DNA of 64,000 nt from positions 1 through 64,000 of the forward strand of contig QFNC01000010.1 of assembly GCA_003240695.1 (NCBI GenBank), read 5' to 3'. The position numbers and the translations under genes were made by a program. The notes beneath the pieces were generated by a model. The model had not been told where the DNA came from, made no database searches, and saw nothing but the letters and a program-made list of their open reading frames with translations. Below are positions 52,080 through 59,599 of this stretch, piece after piece. This DNA comes from Pseudoxanthomonas suwonensis (GTDB lineage Bacteria > Pseudomonadota > Gammaproteobacteria > Xanthomonadales > Xanthomonadaceae). Positions within the stretch are counted from its first letter, which is position 1. Each line of letters opens with the position of its first letter.

Positions 52080-53855
52080 ATGCGCCTGCATCACGCATTG
52101 CCCTGTCTGCTGTCCGTGGCCGTTGCCGCCGGACTGGCCTTGTCCGCGCCCGCTGCCGAAGCGGCGGTGTTCATCAACGAACTGCATTACGACAACGCCG
52201 GCAGCGATACCGGCGAAGCGGTGGAAATCGTGGCCACGGCCGGCGAATCGCTGTCCGGCTACCGGGTGTACCTGTACAACGGCAGCAGCCCCACCAGCGC
52301 CACCTATTACGCCAATACGGCCGTGCCGGCCGGCAGCGTGACGAGCTGCGGCGGCTCGGTGCGCATCGCGGCGGTCAATTACGCGGCCGATGGCATGCAG
52401 AACGGCGCCAACGACGGCGTGGCGCTGGTCAATGCCGCCGGCCAGGTGGTGGATTTCATCAGTTACGAAGGCCAGATCAAGGCCGGCAACGGCCCGGCCG
52501 CCGGCAAGACCAGCCGCAACCTGCCGGTGTCGGAAAGCAACAGCACGCCGGTGGGCACCTCGCTGCAGCTGCGTGGCAGCGGCTCTGTGGTGGGCGACTT
52601 CAGCTGGGCGGCATCGTCGGCGCGCAGCGTCGGCGCCTGCAATGCCGGGCAGACCTTCAGCGGCGGCGGCACCCCGACCGATCCGGTGCCGAGCATCACC
52701 GGCACCACGCCGGTGGCCGGCGCCAGCGACTTCCCCACCGCCGGCGATCTGGTCGCCAGCTTCAGCGAATCCGTGAACGCGGCATCGGGTGCCTTCGCCC
52801 TGAGCTGCGCCACGTCCGGCACGGTGGGCCTGAGCCATGCCGCGTCGGGCGGCAGTTTCACCATCGGCACCAGCAAGCTGCTCAGCCCGGGCGAGTCCTG
52901 CAACTTCACCATCAACGCCGCGGCCATCACCGACAGCGCCGGACAGCATCCGGCGGCCAATCGCACGGTGAATTTCCAGGTGGCTGCCGGTGGCGGCCAG
53001 ACCGGCTACTACAGCCGGGTGAACACCAGCAGCCCGTCGCAGCTGCGCTGCTCGCTGCACGCCACCATCAAGGACCACACCTCGTACCCGTACAGCAGCA
53101 GCACCGGCACCAGCACCTGGAGCATCCTGGAAATCGCCGACGAGGATCCGTCCAACCCCGGCCGCATCCTCGACATCTACCGCAACCACAGCTATCCGAA
53201 AGTCAGCGGACGCGCCGGCACCGGCAGCGGCATCACCTACAACCGCGAGCACACCTGGCCGAAATCGCTGGGCTTTTCCTCGGCCACCGGCGACAAGGGC
53301 CTGCCCTACGCGCCGCACACCGACACCCACATGCTGTACCTGTCCGACACCGACTGGAACAGCAGCCGCGGCAACAAGCCCTACGCCAATTGCGCCAGTG
53401 GCTGCAGCGAGCGCGTCACCGAATCGTATCTGGGCGTGGGCGGCGGCAGCGGACCGTACCCGGGCAATTCCAACTGGGTGGTGGGGAGCGACGGCAACAG
53501 CGGTTCGTTCGAAACCTGGTGGCATCGCAAGGGCGATGTGGCCCGGGCCGTGCTGTACATGGCGATCCGCTACGAAGGCGGCAGGCACGGCGCCACCGGA
53601 CAGAGCGAACCGGACCTGGAACTCACAGACGACCGCAGCAGGATCGTGATGACGTCCAGTTCGCCCGCCTACATGGGCCTGCTGTCCACGCTGCTGCAAT
53701 GGCACCAGGCCGACCCGCCCGATGCCCGCGAACGCGCCCGCAACGAAGTGATCTTCAACTTCCAGGGCAATCGCAACCCGTTCATCGACCATCCCGAATG
53801 GGCCACGCAGGCGCTGTTCACCTCGGCCAAGCCGGGCAGCTGCCAGTTGAACTGA
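52080..53855 (+). CDS. Secreted endonuclease I with LTD and Ig-like domains
   Basis: The 591-residue extracellular protein has a signal peptide (residues 1-28, ending AAEAAV). A lamin-tail domain (VFINELHYDNAGSDTGEAVE to about residue 190) comes first, then an Ig-like segment (PSITGTTPVAGASDFPTAGD, ~200-300). The His-Me nuclease domain has YNREHTWPKSLGFSS near residue 384, HTDTHMLYLSDTDWNSSRGN and the C-terminal FQGNRNPFIDHPEWA. The REHTWP and NRNPF motifs are those of the endonuclease I family (EndA/NucM). It probably degrades external DNA for nutrients or biofilm turnover. GGA 7 bp upstream supports the ATG. A long hairpin follows. Confidence 0.9.
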   Translation: MRLHHALPCLLSVAVAAGLALSAPAAEAAVFINELHYDNAGSDTGEAVEIVATAGESLSGYRVYLYNGSSPTSATYYANTAVPAGSVTSCGGSVRIAAVNYAADGMQNGANDGVALVNAAGQVVDFISYEGQIKAGNGPAAGKTSRNLPVSESNSTPVGTSLQLRGSGSVVGDFSWAASSARSVGACNAGQTFSGGGTPTDPVPSITGTTPVAGASDFPTAGDLVASFSESVNAASGAFALSCATSGTVGLSHAASGGSFTIGTSKLLSPGESCNFTINAAAITDSAGQHPAANRTVNFQVAAGGGQTGYYSRVNTSSPSQLRCSLHATIKDHTSYPYSSSTGTSTWSILEIADEDPSNPGRILDIYRNHSYPKVSGRAGTGSGITYNREHTWPKSLGFSSATGDKGLPYAPHTDTHMLYLSDTDWNSSRGNKPYANCASGCSERVTESYLGVGGGSGPYPGNSNWVVGSDGNSGSFETWWHRKGDVARAVLYMAIRYEGGRHGATGQSEPDLELTDDRSRIVMTSSSPAYMGLLSTLLQWHQADPPDARERARNEVIFNFQGNRNPFIDHPEWATQALFTSAKPGSCQLN

Positions 53856-53875
53856 TCACACGCCGGAATCCGTCA

Positions 53876-53909
53876 CCGACAACGGCACCTGCAAGGGTGC
53901 CGTTGTCGG
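53876..53909 (+). terminator. Strong 14-bp hairpin after the endonuclease gene
   Basis: CCGACAACGGCACC and GGTGCCGTTGTCGG form a perfect 14-bp stem around TGCAAG, 20 bp past the stop. The tail is TTGCGG, with few T residues, but the stem is the longest perfect one I found in the window. Confidence 0.65.
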
Positions 53910-53983
53910 TTGCGGCGCAGTGCAATCTGGCACGGTGCCCGCCTCTCCCGGGGCCTCCATTGGCCCTTGCAGGGCCAGCCACG

Positions 53984-54214
53984 GCGCTTCAAGTGCCACG
54001 CTTGGCGCTTTTTTCGTCACCGTTGTCGCTTTCAGCGCCGGCGTTGACGATTTTTTCGCCATCGTTGGCGCCGGAAGTGCAAACCACGACGCTTCGCCGG
54101 CAGCGCATGGCGCTTTTTTCGTCACCCGTGCCACTTTCAGTGCCGGTGTTGACGCTTTTTTCGCCATGGTCGGCGCTGTCAGTGCCAGGCATGGCGCTTT
54201 TTTCGCCATCACCG
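53984..54214. repeat. Second array of the same 21/42-bp repeat family
   Basis: Eleven 21-bp half-units run end to end: 53984-54004, then each next 21 bp to 54214. T6 tracts start at 54009, 54051, 54114, 54156 and 54198, spaced 42, 63, 42 and 42 bp. Five half-units contain a T6 tract followed by CGYCA; the others carry (C/G)AAGTGCC- or TTTCAGTGCC-like sequence. The phase and half-unit ends (often TTG or ATG) match the array at 46919-47338, so both derive from one family. In several units ATGGCG and CGCCAT flank the T-tract as an inverted repeat. The region separates the endonuclease from the convergent membrane-protein gene. No coding function is evident. Confidence 0.8.
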
Positions 54215-54251
54215 ACCCGGAAAGCGACGCCCGCCGCGCTGCAAGACCCGG

Positions 54252-54566
54252 TCACGCCCTCGGCGAACGTCGCAGCCAGCGCTGCCGCAGCCACGCCGCC
54301 AGCGCCATCACCAGCAGATACACCGCATAGCCCACCGAGGTGGCCAGCACCTGCGGCCACAGATGATGACCCGGATCGGCGTGGCCGAATGCCCACAGCG
54401 TGGCCACGGCGAAGGCCAGCAGCGCCAGCAGCAGGGCGACGGCATCGAAGCGGCGCCGCGCCGGCGTGCGCGGCTGTCGCGGATACAGCCAGAACAGCGC
54501 CCCCAGGATCAGGAACCACGGCGTGAACAGCACCAACGCCAGCAGCGGGAACTGGCCCAGGGTCAT
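54252..54566 (-). CDS. Small membrane protein downstream of trpS
   Basis: The 104-residue product is MTLGQFPLLALVLFTPWFLI followed by LGALFWLYPRQPRTPARRRF, then two further helices (LLLALLAFAVATLWAFG and VGYAVYLLVMALAAWL). Three membrane spans are likely. The family is not recognised. It starts inside the trpS stop codon (4-bp overlap), so it is co-translated with trpS. The other end meets the repeat array. Confidence 0.65.
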   Translation of the reverse strand: MTLGQFPLLALVLFTPWFLILGALFWLYPRQPRTPARRRFDAVALLLALLAFAVATLWAFGHADPGHHLWPQVLATSVGYAVYLLVMALAAWLRQRWLRRSPRA

Positions 54567-55876
54567 GCGTTGTCGGCCTCGGCGCGGGCGGCGGCCAGGC
54601 GATCCAATGCGGCGCGGACCTCGTCCAGGGTCACGCCATCGGCCAGCCACTCGCGCAGCCGGGCCTCATCGCCCTGCCCGGCCTTCAGCGCGGCGACGTG
54701 CTGGCCGGCCTCGCGCGGCGCGTTGAAGCCACCGCCGTGCAGCAGCACGCGCTCGCCATCGCTCAGCTTGAAATGGAAGCTGCCGTCGGCTTCGCGGTAT
54801 TGCTTCACCACGGGCAGTGCCGTGGTCTTGCCGGATGCGCCGTCGTTCTCCGCCACCGTCGCCTGCGACAGGTCGCGCAGGCCGACCGCCTCGCGCAGGC
54901 GGACCAGCATCGGCGTGGCATGCCGGGCACGCAGGCGCGCAGCGCCGTCGCGCAGCTGCGCTTCGATGTCGGCCGGGCGCGCCATCAAGGCCTCGTAGCG
55001 CTCGCGCAGCGGTGCCACTTCGGCATCGATGCGTTCGAACAGACGCTGCTTGGCCTCGCCCCAGCCGATGCCCTCGGCGTAGGCCTGGCGCATGGCGGCG
55101 GTTTCCTCCGCATCGGCGAACGCCTGGTAGATCTGGAACAGCGCCGAGCCGTCGGTGTCCTTGGCTTCGCCGGGGCTGCGCGAATCGGTAACGATGCCGG
55201 CGATCGCCTTCTGCAACTGCGGCCGCGGCGCGAACAGCGGGATGGTGTTGTCGTAGCTTTTCGACATCTTGCGGCCGTCCAGCCCCGGCAGCGTGGCCAC
55301 CTGCTCCTCGACCGCCGCCTCCGGCAGCACGAAGTGCTCGCCATACAGATGATTGAAGCGCTGGCCGAAGTCGCGTGCCATCTCAATGTGCTGCACCTGG
55401 TCGCGGCCCACCGGCACTTGCTGTGCATTGAACAGCAGGATGTCGGCGGCCATCAGCACCGGATACATGAACAGCCCGGCTGTGATGCCGGCATCCTCGT
55501 CCAGCGCCTCGGCGCGGTTGCGTTCCACCGCGGCCTTGTAGGCATGGGCACGGTTCAGCAGGCCCTTGCCGGCCACGCAGGTCAGCAGCCAGGTGAGTTC
55601 GGTGATTTCGGGAATGTCGCTTTGCCGGTAGAACCACACCGACGCCGGATCCAGTCCGCAGGCCAGCCAGCTGGCGGCGATCTCCAGGGTGGAGCGCTGC
55701 ACGCGCTCCGGATCCTGCACCTTGATCAACGCGTGGTAATCGGCCAGGAAGAAGAAACTTTCCGTGCCCGGCGCGCGTGCGGCGGCGATGGCCGGGCGGA
55801 TCGCGCCCACGTAGTTGCCCAGATGCGGGGTGCCGCTGGTGGTGATGCCGGTCAGGACGCGGGTAACGGCAGGCAT
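54563..55876 (-). CDS. trpS: Tryptophanyl-tRNA synthetase with C-terminal extension
   Basis: The 437-residue class I synthetase has the HIGH-type motif SGTPHLGNYVGAI near residue 14 and KMSKS in LDGRKMSKSYDNTIP near 202. It charges tRNA-Trp. The body ends near residue 335; about 100 further residues (ALPVVKQYREADGSFHFKLS, then an Ala/Arg-rich helix region) are extra compared with the ~330-residue E. coli enzyme. I recall the same extension in xanthomonad TrpS, which supports the taxonomic placement; its function is unknown. Confidence 0.95.
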   Translation of the reverse strand: MPAVTRVLTGITTSGTPHLGNYVGAIRPAIAAARAPGTESFFFLADYHALIKVQDPERVQRSTLEIAASWLACGLDPASVWFYRQSDIPEITELTWLLTCVAGKGLLNRAHAYKAAVERNRAEALDEDAGITAGLFMYPVLMAADILLFNAQQVPVGRDQVQHIEMARDFGQRFNHLYGEHFVLPEAAVEEQVATLPGLDGRKMSKSYDNTIPLFAPRPQLQKAIAGIVTDSRSPGEAKDTDGSALFQIYQAFADAEETAAMRQAYAEGIGWGEAKQRLFERIDAEVAPLRERYEALMARPADIEAQLRDGAARLRARHATPMLVRLREAVGLRDLSQATVAENDGASGKTTALPVVKQYREADGSFHFKLSDGERVLLHGGGFNAPREAGQHVAALKAGQGDEARLREWLADGVTLDEVRAALDRLAAARAEADNA

Positions 55877-55982
55877 GGGGAACAGGAAGCCAATCGATGG
55901 CCGATCAGTGTAACCGCGCCGCTCAACCCCATTGCCTCAGCTGGTGCGTTGACCTTTGCACATCCGACGGACATCCATCGCC

Positions 55983-56840
55983 ATGCCCAATCCCGCCCGC
56001 CTGTCCACCGCCGTCCTCGCCGCCTGCCTGCTGCTGCCCGCCGGCTGCCAGCTGGCCGCCGCCCGCTCGCTGGTGGACGTGGACCTGATCGACCGCGACA
56101 GCGGTTACACCCTGCCCGAGTACAGCGCCCGCGGCGACATCTTCGTGCCCGGCGAACCGGGCCGCCGCTACAGCGTGCGCCTGAGCAACCAGAGCGGCGA
56201 GCGCGTGCTGGTGGTGCTGTCGGTGGATGGCGTGAACGCCGTCACCGGCCAGACCGCTAGCCCCGCACAGGCCGGTTACGTGCTGGAGCCGTGGGAAACC
56301 GCCGACATCGACGGCTGGCGCAAGTCGATGGACGACATCGCCCAGTTCTACTTCACCGACCTGCCCGACAGCTATGCCGCACGCACCGGCCGTCCCGGCA
56401 ACGTCGGCGTTGTGGGAATCGCCGTGTTCCGCGAGCGCGAGGTGCGCGTGTACCCGCGTCCCTATCCACGGCCCTATCCGATGCCCTCGCCGCCGTGGTC
56501 GCGCTCCGGCCATGCCGAGGAAGCGGCTTCCGCACCCTCTGCATCCGCCGAAGCGGCCGGCGATGCCGCTGCCCCGCAGTCCAGCGCACCCTACGGCGGC
56601 AGCAGCGCACGCCAGCGCGTGGGCACCGGCCACGGGGCGCGTGAATGGTCGCCGACCCAGTACACCAGTTTCATCCGCGCCAGCTCGCGCCCGGTCCAGG
56701 TGCTGGAACTGCGCTACGAGTCGCCGCAGGCCCTGTCGGCGATGGGCATCGTGCCGTACCCGTACGATCGCAGCGATGTGCGACCGGGCGAGCCGCGCGC
56801 CTTCCCGAATGGGTTGGTGCCCGACCCGCCGGGCTGGTGA
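55983..56840 (+). CDS. Putative secreted or lipoprotein, unknown family
   Basis: The 285-residue product has an N-terminal hydrophobic signal with lipobox-like PAGC (LLLPAGCQLAAARS). A strand-rich body follows (VDVDLIDRDSGYTLPEYSAR, VRLSNQSGERVLVVLSVDGV), and then a Pro/Arg/Tyr-rich stretch (RVYPRPYPRPYPMPSPP) and an Ala/Ser-rich linker. The C-terminus has a conserved-looking EWSPTQYTSFIRASSRPVQV. I do not recognise the family, but the architecture fits a periplasmic stress or cell-envelope protein. A long hairpin follows the stop. Confidence 0.65.
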   Translation: MPNPARLSTAVLAACLLLPAGCQLAAARSLVDVDLIDRDSGYTLPEYSARGDIFVPGEPGRRYSVRLSNQSGERVLVVLSVDGVNAVTGQTASPAQAGYVLEPWETADIDGWRKSMDDIAQFYFTDLPDSYAARTGRPGNVGVVGIAVFREREVRVYPRPYPRPYPMPSPPWSRSGHAEEAASAPSASAEAAGDAAAPQSSAPYGGSSARQRVGTGHGAREWSPTQYTSFIRASSRPVQVLELRYESPQALSAMGIVPYPYDRSDVRPGEPRAFPNGLVPDPPGW

Positions 56841-56853
56841 GGCGTTGCGTCCA

Positions 56854-56897
56854 CGCCCTGCACCGTCCGGCTTGACGAGGACCGGCGGTGCGGGGCG
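56854..56897 (+). terminator. Bulged hairpin after the putative lipoprotein gene
   Basis: CGCCCTGCACCG pairs with CGGTGCGGGGCG (one G-U), extended by CCGG/CCGG after a single-base bulge, giving about 16 bp in total. It begins 14 bp after the stop. No T-run follows. Confidence 0.5.
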
Positions 56898-56950
56898 GCG
56901 GACCTACTTAGCATGACCTTTGCAACAAACCATGCATGGTGCAGATGAAA

Positions 56951-56979
56951 ACGGAGCGGATGCCAGGCATCCACTCCGT
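56951..56979 (-). terminator. Intrinsic terminator of the csbD gene
   Basis: On the minus strand, ACGGAG-T-GGATGC and GCATCC-G-CTCCGT form a 13-position stem with one central mismatch, followed by TTTTC. It lies 57 bp past the csbD stop. Confidence 0.6.
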
Positions 56980-57035
56980 TCCCCATGGGTTGGATGGGTA
57001 GGCATCGTCTGCCCACACCATCGGTTATGGCCTGA

Positions 57036-57236
57036 TCAGTGCAGGGTGCTTTCGAAGTCGCGGATCTCGCGCTCGGCGCGCTCGCGATCCCAGCCATAGG
57101 TTTCCTGCAGCTTGCCGGACAGATACTTGCTGTCGCCGGCGGCGACGTCGAACACGTCATCGGTCAGATCGCCCCACTTGGCCTGGGCCTTGCCCTTCAA
57201 TTGGGTCCACTTGCCGGCAATGATGTCTTTGTTCAT
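57036..57236 (-). CDS. CsbD-family stress protein
   Basis: The 66-residue protein [20 protein letters not shown] matches the CsbD family: [20 protein letters not shown], then [19 protein letters not shown] at the C-terminus. Members are highly expressed under general stress; their biochemical role is unknown. A very good Shine-Dalgarno (GTGAGGAG) lies 8 bp before the ATG. It is monocistronic, with a terminator after it, and the next gene upstream is an entericidin-type lipoprotein. Confidence 0.93.
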   Translation of the reverse strand: MNKDIIAGKWTQLKGKAQAKWGDLTDDVFDVAAGDSKYLSGKLQETYGWDRERAEREIRDFESTLH

Positions 57237-57414
57237 GTCTGATACTCCTCACGCTTTGGGGGAAAGAAACCGCAGCAACGGGGCTGTTTCGGTTTCGGTA
57301 CCACTATGCCGCCGTGGGGTGTAGGGGAGGATGATCTGCCGATGAAGATTCCGCTAAAACGACCACTGGTGTGATTGCGTGTCCCGTGCAGCCTGTTTGG
57401 GTCCTGCAGACACG

Positions 57415-57440
57415 AAAAAGGCCGGCGCAGGGCCGGCCTT
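57415..57440 (-). terminator. Intrinsic terminator after the entericidin gene
   Basis: On the minus strand, AAGGCCGGC and GCCGGCCTT form a 9-bp stem around a five-base loop, followed directly by TTT then CG. It is 42 bp after the entericidin stop and is the clearest Rho-independent terminator in the window. Confidence 0.8.
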
Positions 57441-57482
57441 GGTGACGCGCGAACCACCTTCAGGCGGTCATGCGGCCTGGCA

Positions 57483-57635
57483 TCAGCACTTGCCGTCCTT
57501 GCAGTCCTCGGCCTTGTCCTCGACCTTCTCGCCGACTTTCTGCACGTCCTTGCCGGCACCGGCCATGGTGTTGCAGGCGGTCAGGAAGCCGCCGGAAAAC
57601 AGGGCGACCAGCAGCAGGGCAGTGAAACGCTTCAT
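57483..57635 (-). CDS. Entericidin A/B-family lipoprotein
   Basis: The 50-residue lipoprotein has signal peptide MKRFTALLLVALFSGGFLTA followed by the lipobox Cys (TACNTMAGAGKDVQ). The remainder is a short amphipathic helix, VQKVGEKVEDKAEDCKDGKC. This is the length and pattern of entericidins, small cell-envelope lipoproteins linked to stationary-phase or envelope stress. GGAG lies 7 bp before the ATG. A toxin/antitoxin partner is not seen next to it. Confidence 0.88.
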   Translation of the reverse strand: MKRFTALLLVALFSGGFLTACNTMAGAGKDVQKVGEKVEDKAEDCKDGKC

Positions 57636-57801
57636 GGGAATTCTCCACAGGTGGTTGAACGGATGACACCGGCCGTGCCGACGTGTGTGGGCATGAAACC
57701 CGCGACGGCGTGAAGCGGATGTGCATCGCGCAGAGCATGCATGGGCGACCAAGGCCGGGTCAGGGCTTCCGTTCAGGAAATGCAAACGGTGATCCGTCGC
57801 C

Positions 57802-58725
57802 TCAGTCGCGCATCAGCGTGGACTTGCCGAACAGGCTTTCCACCAGATCCACGGCCAGTTCGGCGGTGGCGTTGCGGGTGTCCAACGCGGGATTCACTTC
57901 CACCACGTCCAGCGAGCCCATGCGGCCGGTGTCGGCGATCATCTCCATGATCAGCTGTGCCTCGCGGTAGTTCACCCCGCCCGGCACGCGGGTGCCGGTG
58001 CCGGGGGCGATGGCCGGATCGAGCATGTCCACATCGAAGCTGACATGCAGATGGGTGTTGCCATCCACGCCGTCCAGCACTTCCTCCATCACCCGGCGCA
58101 TGCCGATCTCGTCGATGTAGCGCATGTCGTAGATGTCCAGGCCGTGTTCTTTCACCAGCCGTTTTTCGCCGGGATCGACCGAGCGGATGCCGATCTGGCG
58201 GATCTGTTCGGGGCGCAGCGCCGGGCCGGGGCCGCCCAGTTCCACCAGTTCGCGCGGCCCCAGACCGCACAGGCAGGCCACCGGCATGCCGTGGATGTTG
58301 CCGGACGGGGTGATGTCGCGGGTGTTGAAGTCGGCGTGCGCGTCCAGCCAGATCACCCGCAGGTCCAGACCGTTGCGGCGGCAATGTCCGGCCACGGCGG
58401 CAATCGCCCCCACGCCCAGGCAATGGTCGCCGCCCAGCAGGATCGGCATCCGGCCTTCGGCCAGGATCGCGCTGCTGCGCTGCATCACCGCCCGATTCCA
58501 GGCGGTCACTTCCTGCAGATGGCGGTAGCCCTGGTCCGGACCGGTCACCGGATTGGCCGGACCTTCCACATCGCCGGCATCGTGCACGTCGATGCCGTGG
58601 CTGCGCAATGCGGCGGGCAGACCGGCCACGCGCAGGGCTTCCGGGCCCATCGAGGCACCGCGGTGGGCCGCGCCCACGTCGGTGGGGGCGCCGAACAGGG
58701 TCACGGCTCGGGAAATGGGGGTCAT
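57802..58725 (-). CDS. rocF: Arginase
   Basis: The 307-residue ureohydrolase carries the three metal-binding motifs: LLGGDHCLGVGA near residue 96, WLDAHADFNT near 125 and SFDVDMLDPAIAPGTGT near 228. These residues bind the dinuclear Mn site that hydrolyses arginine to ornithine and urea. It looks like true arginase rather than agmatinase or formiminoglutamase, from length and the EVNPALDTRNATA C-terminal signature. It is monocistronic and 15 bp downstream of the tRNA-Thr 3' end. Confidence 0.92.
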   Translation of the reverse strand: MTPISRAVTLFGAPTDVGAAHRGASMGPEALRVAGLPAALRSHGIDVHDAGDVEGPANPVTGPDQGYRHLQEVTAWNRAVMQRSSAILAEGRMPILLGGDHCLGVGAIAAVAGHCRRNGLDLRVIWLDAHADFNTRDITPSGNIHGMPVACLCGLGPRELVELGGPGPALRPEQIRQIGIRSVDPGEKRLVKEHGLDIYDMRYIDEIGMRRVMEEVLDGVDGNTHLHVSFDVDMLDPAIAPGTGTRVPGGVNYREAQLIMEMIADTGRMGSLDVVEVNPALDTRNATAELAVDLVESLFGKSTLMRD

Positions 58726-58740
58726 GATGATCGCAACGGC

Positions 58741-58816
58741 TGGTGCCGACAGTCTGACTCGAACAGACGACCTACCGCTTACAAGGCGGTTGCTCTACCA
58801 ACTGAGCTATGCCGGC
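58741..58816 (-). tRNA. tRNA-Thr(TGT)
   Basis: On the minus strand the 76-nt sequence starts GCCGGCATAGCTCAGTTGG and ends in an encoded CCA. The acceptor stem has seven pairs (one G-U), the anticodon loop is CTTGTAA (anticodon TGT), and the T-arm carries GTTCGAGTC. It reads ACA codons as threonine. It is upstream of arginase and preceded by a -10/-35 pair. Confidence 0.95.
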
Positions 58817-58826
58817 GTGGTCGGCC

Positions 58827-58854
58827 ATTCTAGCCGGGCCGGCCGGGATTGGCA
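58827..58854 (-). promoter_or_regulatory. Promoter of tRNA-Thr
   Basis: On the minus strand TAGAAT (58827-58832) is the -10 and TGCCAA (58849-58854) a fair -35 with a 16-bp spacer. The start site would be near 58820, a few bases before the tRNA 5' end, with a G/C-rich discriminator typical of stringently controlled promoters. Confidence 0.5.
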
Positions 58855-58866
58855 CGGCGATGCCGT

Positions 58867-59553
58867 TCAGCGCAGGCTGGCGCAGTCGACGGGGCTGGCG
58901 CGCAACAGCTGCAGGCGATGGCGGACCTGGTCGGGCGTGACGCCGTCAGCCAGCTCGAAGGCGATCGATGGTTCCACCACGCTGTCGGCCGGTTGCACCT
59001 GGGTGGGAAAGCCCTTTTCCGCAAGCGTGGCCTGATGCCGTTGCGCATTGGCGCGCTGGCCGAACCGGCCCAGCGCAATCGTGTGGGCTTCCTCGCCCTG
59101 GCTGAGCAGGATCTGGTCGGTGAAGCCGGTCGCGATGAGGCGCTGCTGCAGTGCCTTGGCGGCGACGCCATCGGCCTGCGGCGGGCTGACCACGCGCCAC
59201 GCGCGCGGCGCCGGTTCGGCCGGTCGCGGGGTGTGGCGCGGCGTACCCACCGCCAGACCGCTCAGGGCCTGCGCGCCGGGCACGCTGTCCACCGGCCCGA
59301 ACGCGAAACACTGGCCCGAACCGGCGATGACCGGCGCCGGCGCTGCGGCCGTGGCAGGGGAGGTCGGGGCCGGTGACGCAGCAGCCGGGGTCGCCGCGCG
59401 CGGTGCGGCTTCGCCCACCACCTGCAGGCCGGGGGTACCGGGCGGCAGCGTGACCGGCGCGGGTTTGGGCACGGCCGGTGCGGCGAACCCCTGCCACAGG
59501 GCCACGCCCAGATTCAGCATCACCAGCAGCACGATCAGCGAACGCATCAGCAT
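58867..59553 (-). CDS. SPOR-domain-like protein
   Basis: The 228-residue product has an N-terminal hydrophobic anchor (residues 2-20, LMRSLIVLLVMLNLGVALW) and a long Pro/Ala linker. A C-terminal SPOR-like domain (residues ~140-190) follows, with AWRVVSPPQADGVAAKALQQ and then GRFGQRANAQRHQATLAEKG and FPTQVQ. It should bind septal glycan via SPOR, but the final region is divergent. It is downstream of birA with a 46-bp gap. In many relatives coaX lies between the two; it is absent here. Confidence 0.78.
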   Translation of the reverse strand: MLMRSLIVLLVMLNLGVALWQGFAAPAVPKPAPVTLPPGTPGLQVVGEAAPRAATPAAASPAPTSPATAAAPAPVIAGSGQCFAFGPVDSVPGAQALSGLAVGTPRHTPRPAEPAPRAWRVVSPPQADGVAAKALQQRLIATGFTDQILLSQGEEAHTIALGRFGQRANAQRHQATLAEKGFPTQVQPADSVVEPSIAFELADGVTPDQVRHRLQLLRASPVDCASLR

Positions 59554-59599
59554 GGCGGCAGTGTAGCGGCCGGCCGAGGGAATCGGACAGCGGCGATGC

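Noticed and set aside
46919..54214. CRISPR-like arrays
   Set aside because: The units are contiguous and nearly identical without unique spacers, and there are no cas genes in the window.
53989..54519. A 176-residue minus-strand ORF across the second repeat array
   Set aside because: It reads through the repeats and overlaps the trpS-linked membrane gene in another frame, with no RBS and no conserved domain.
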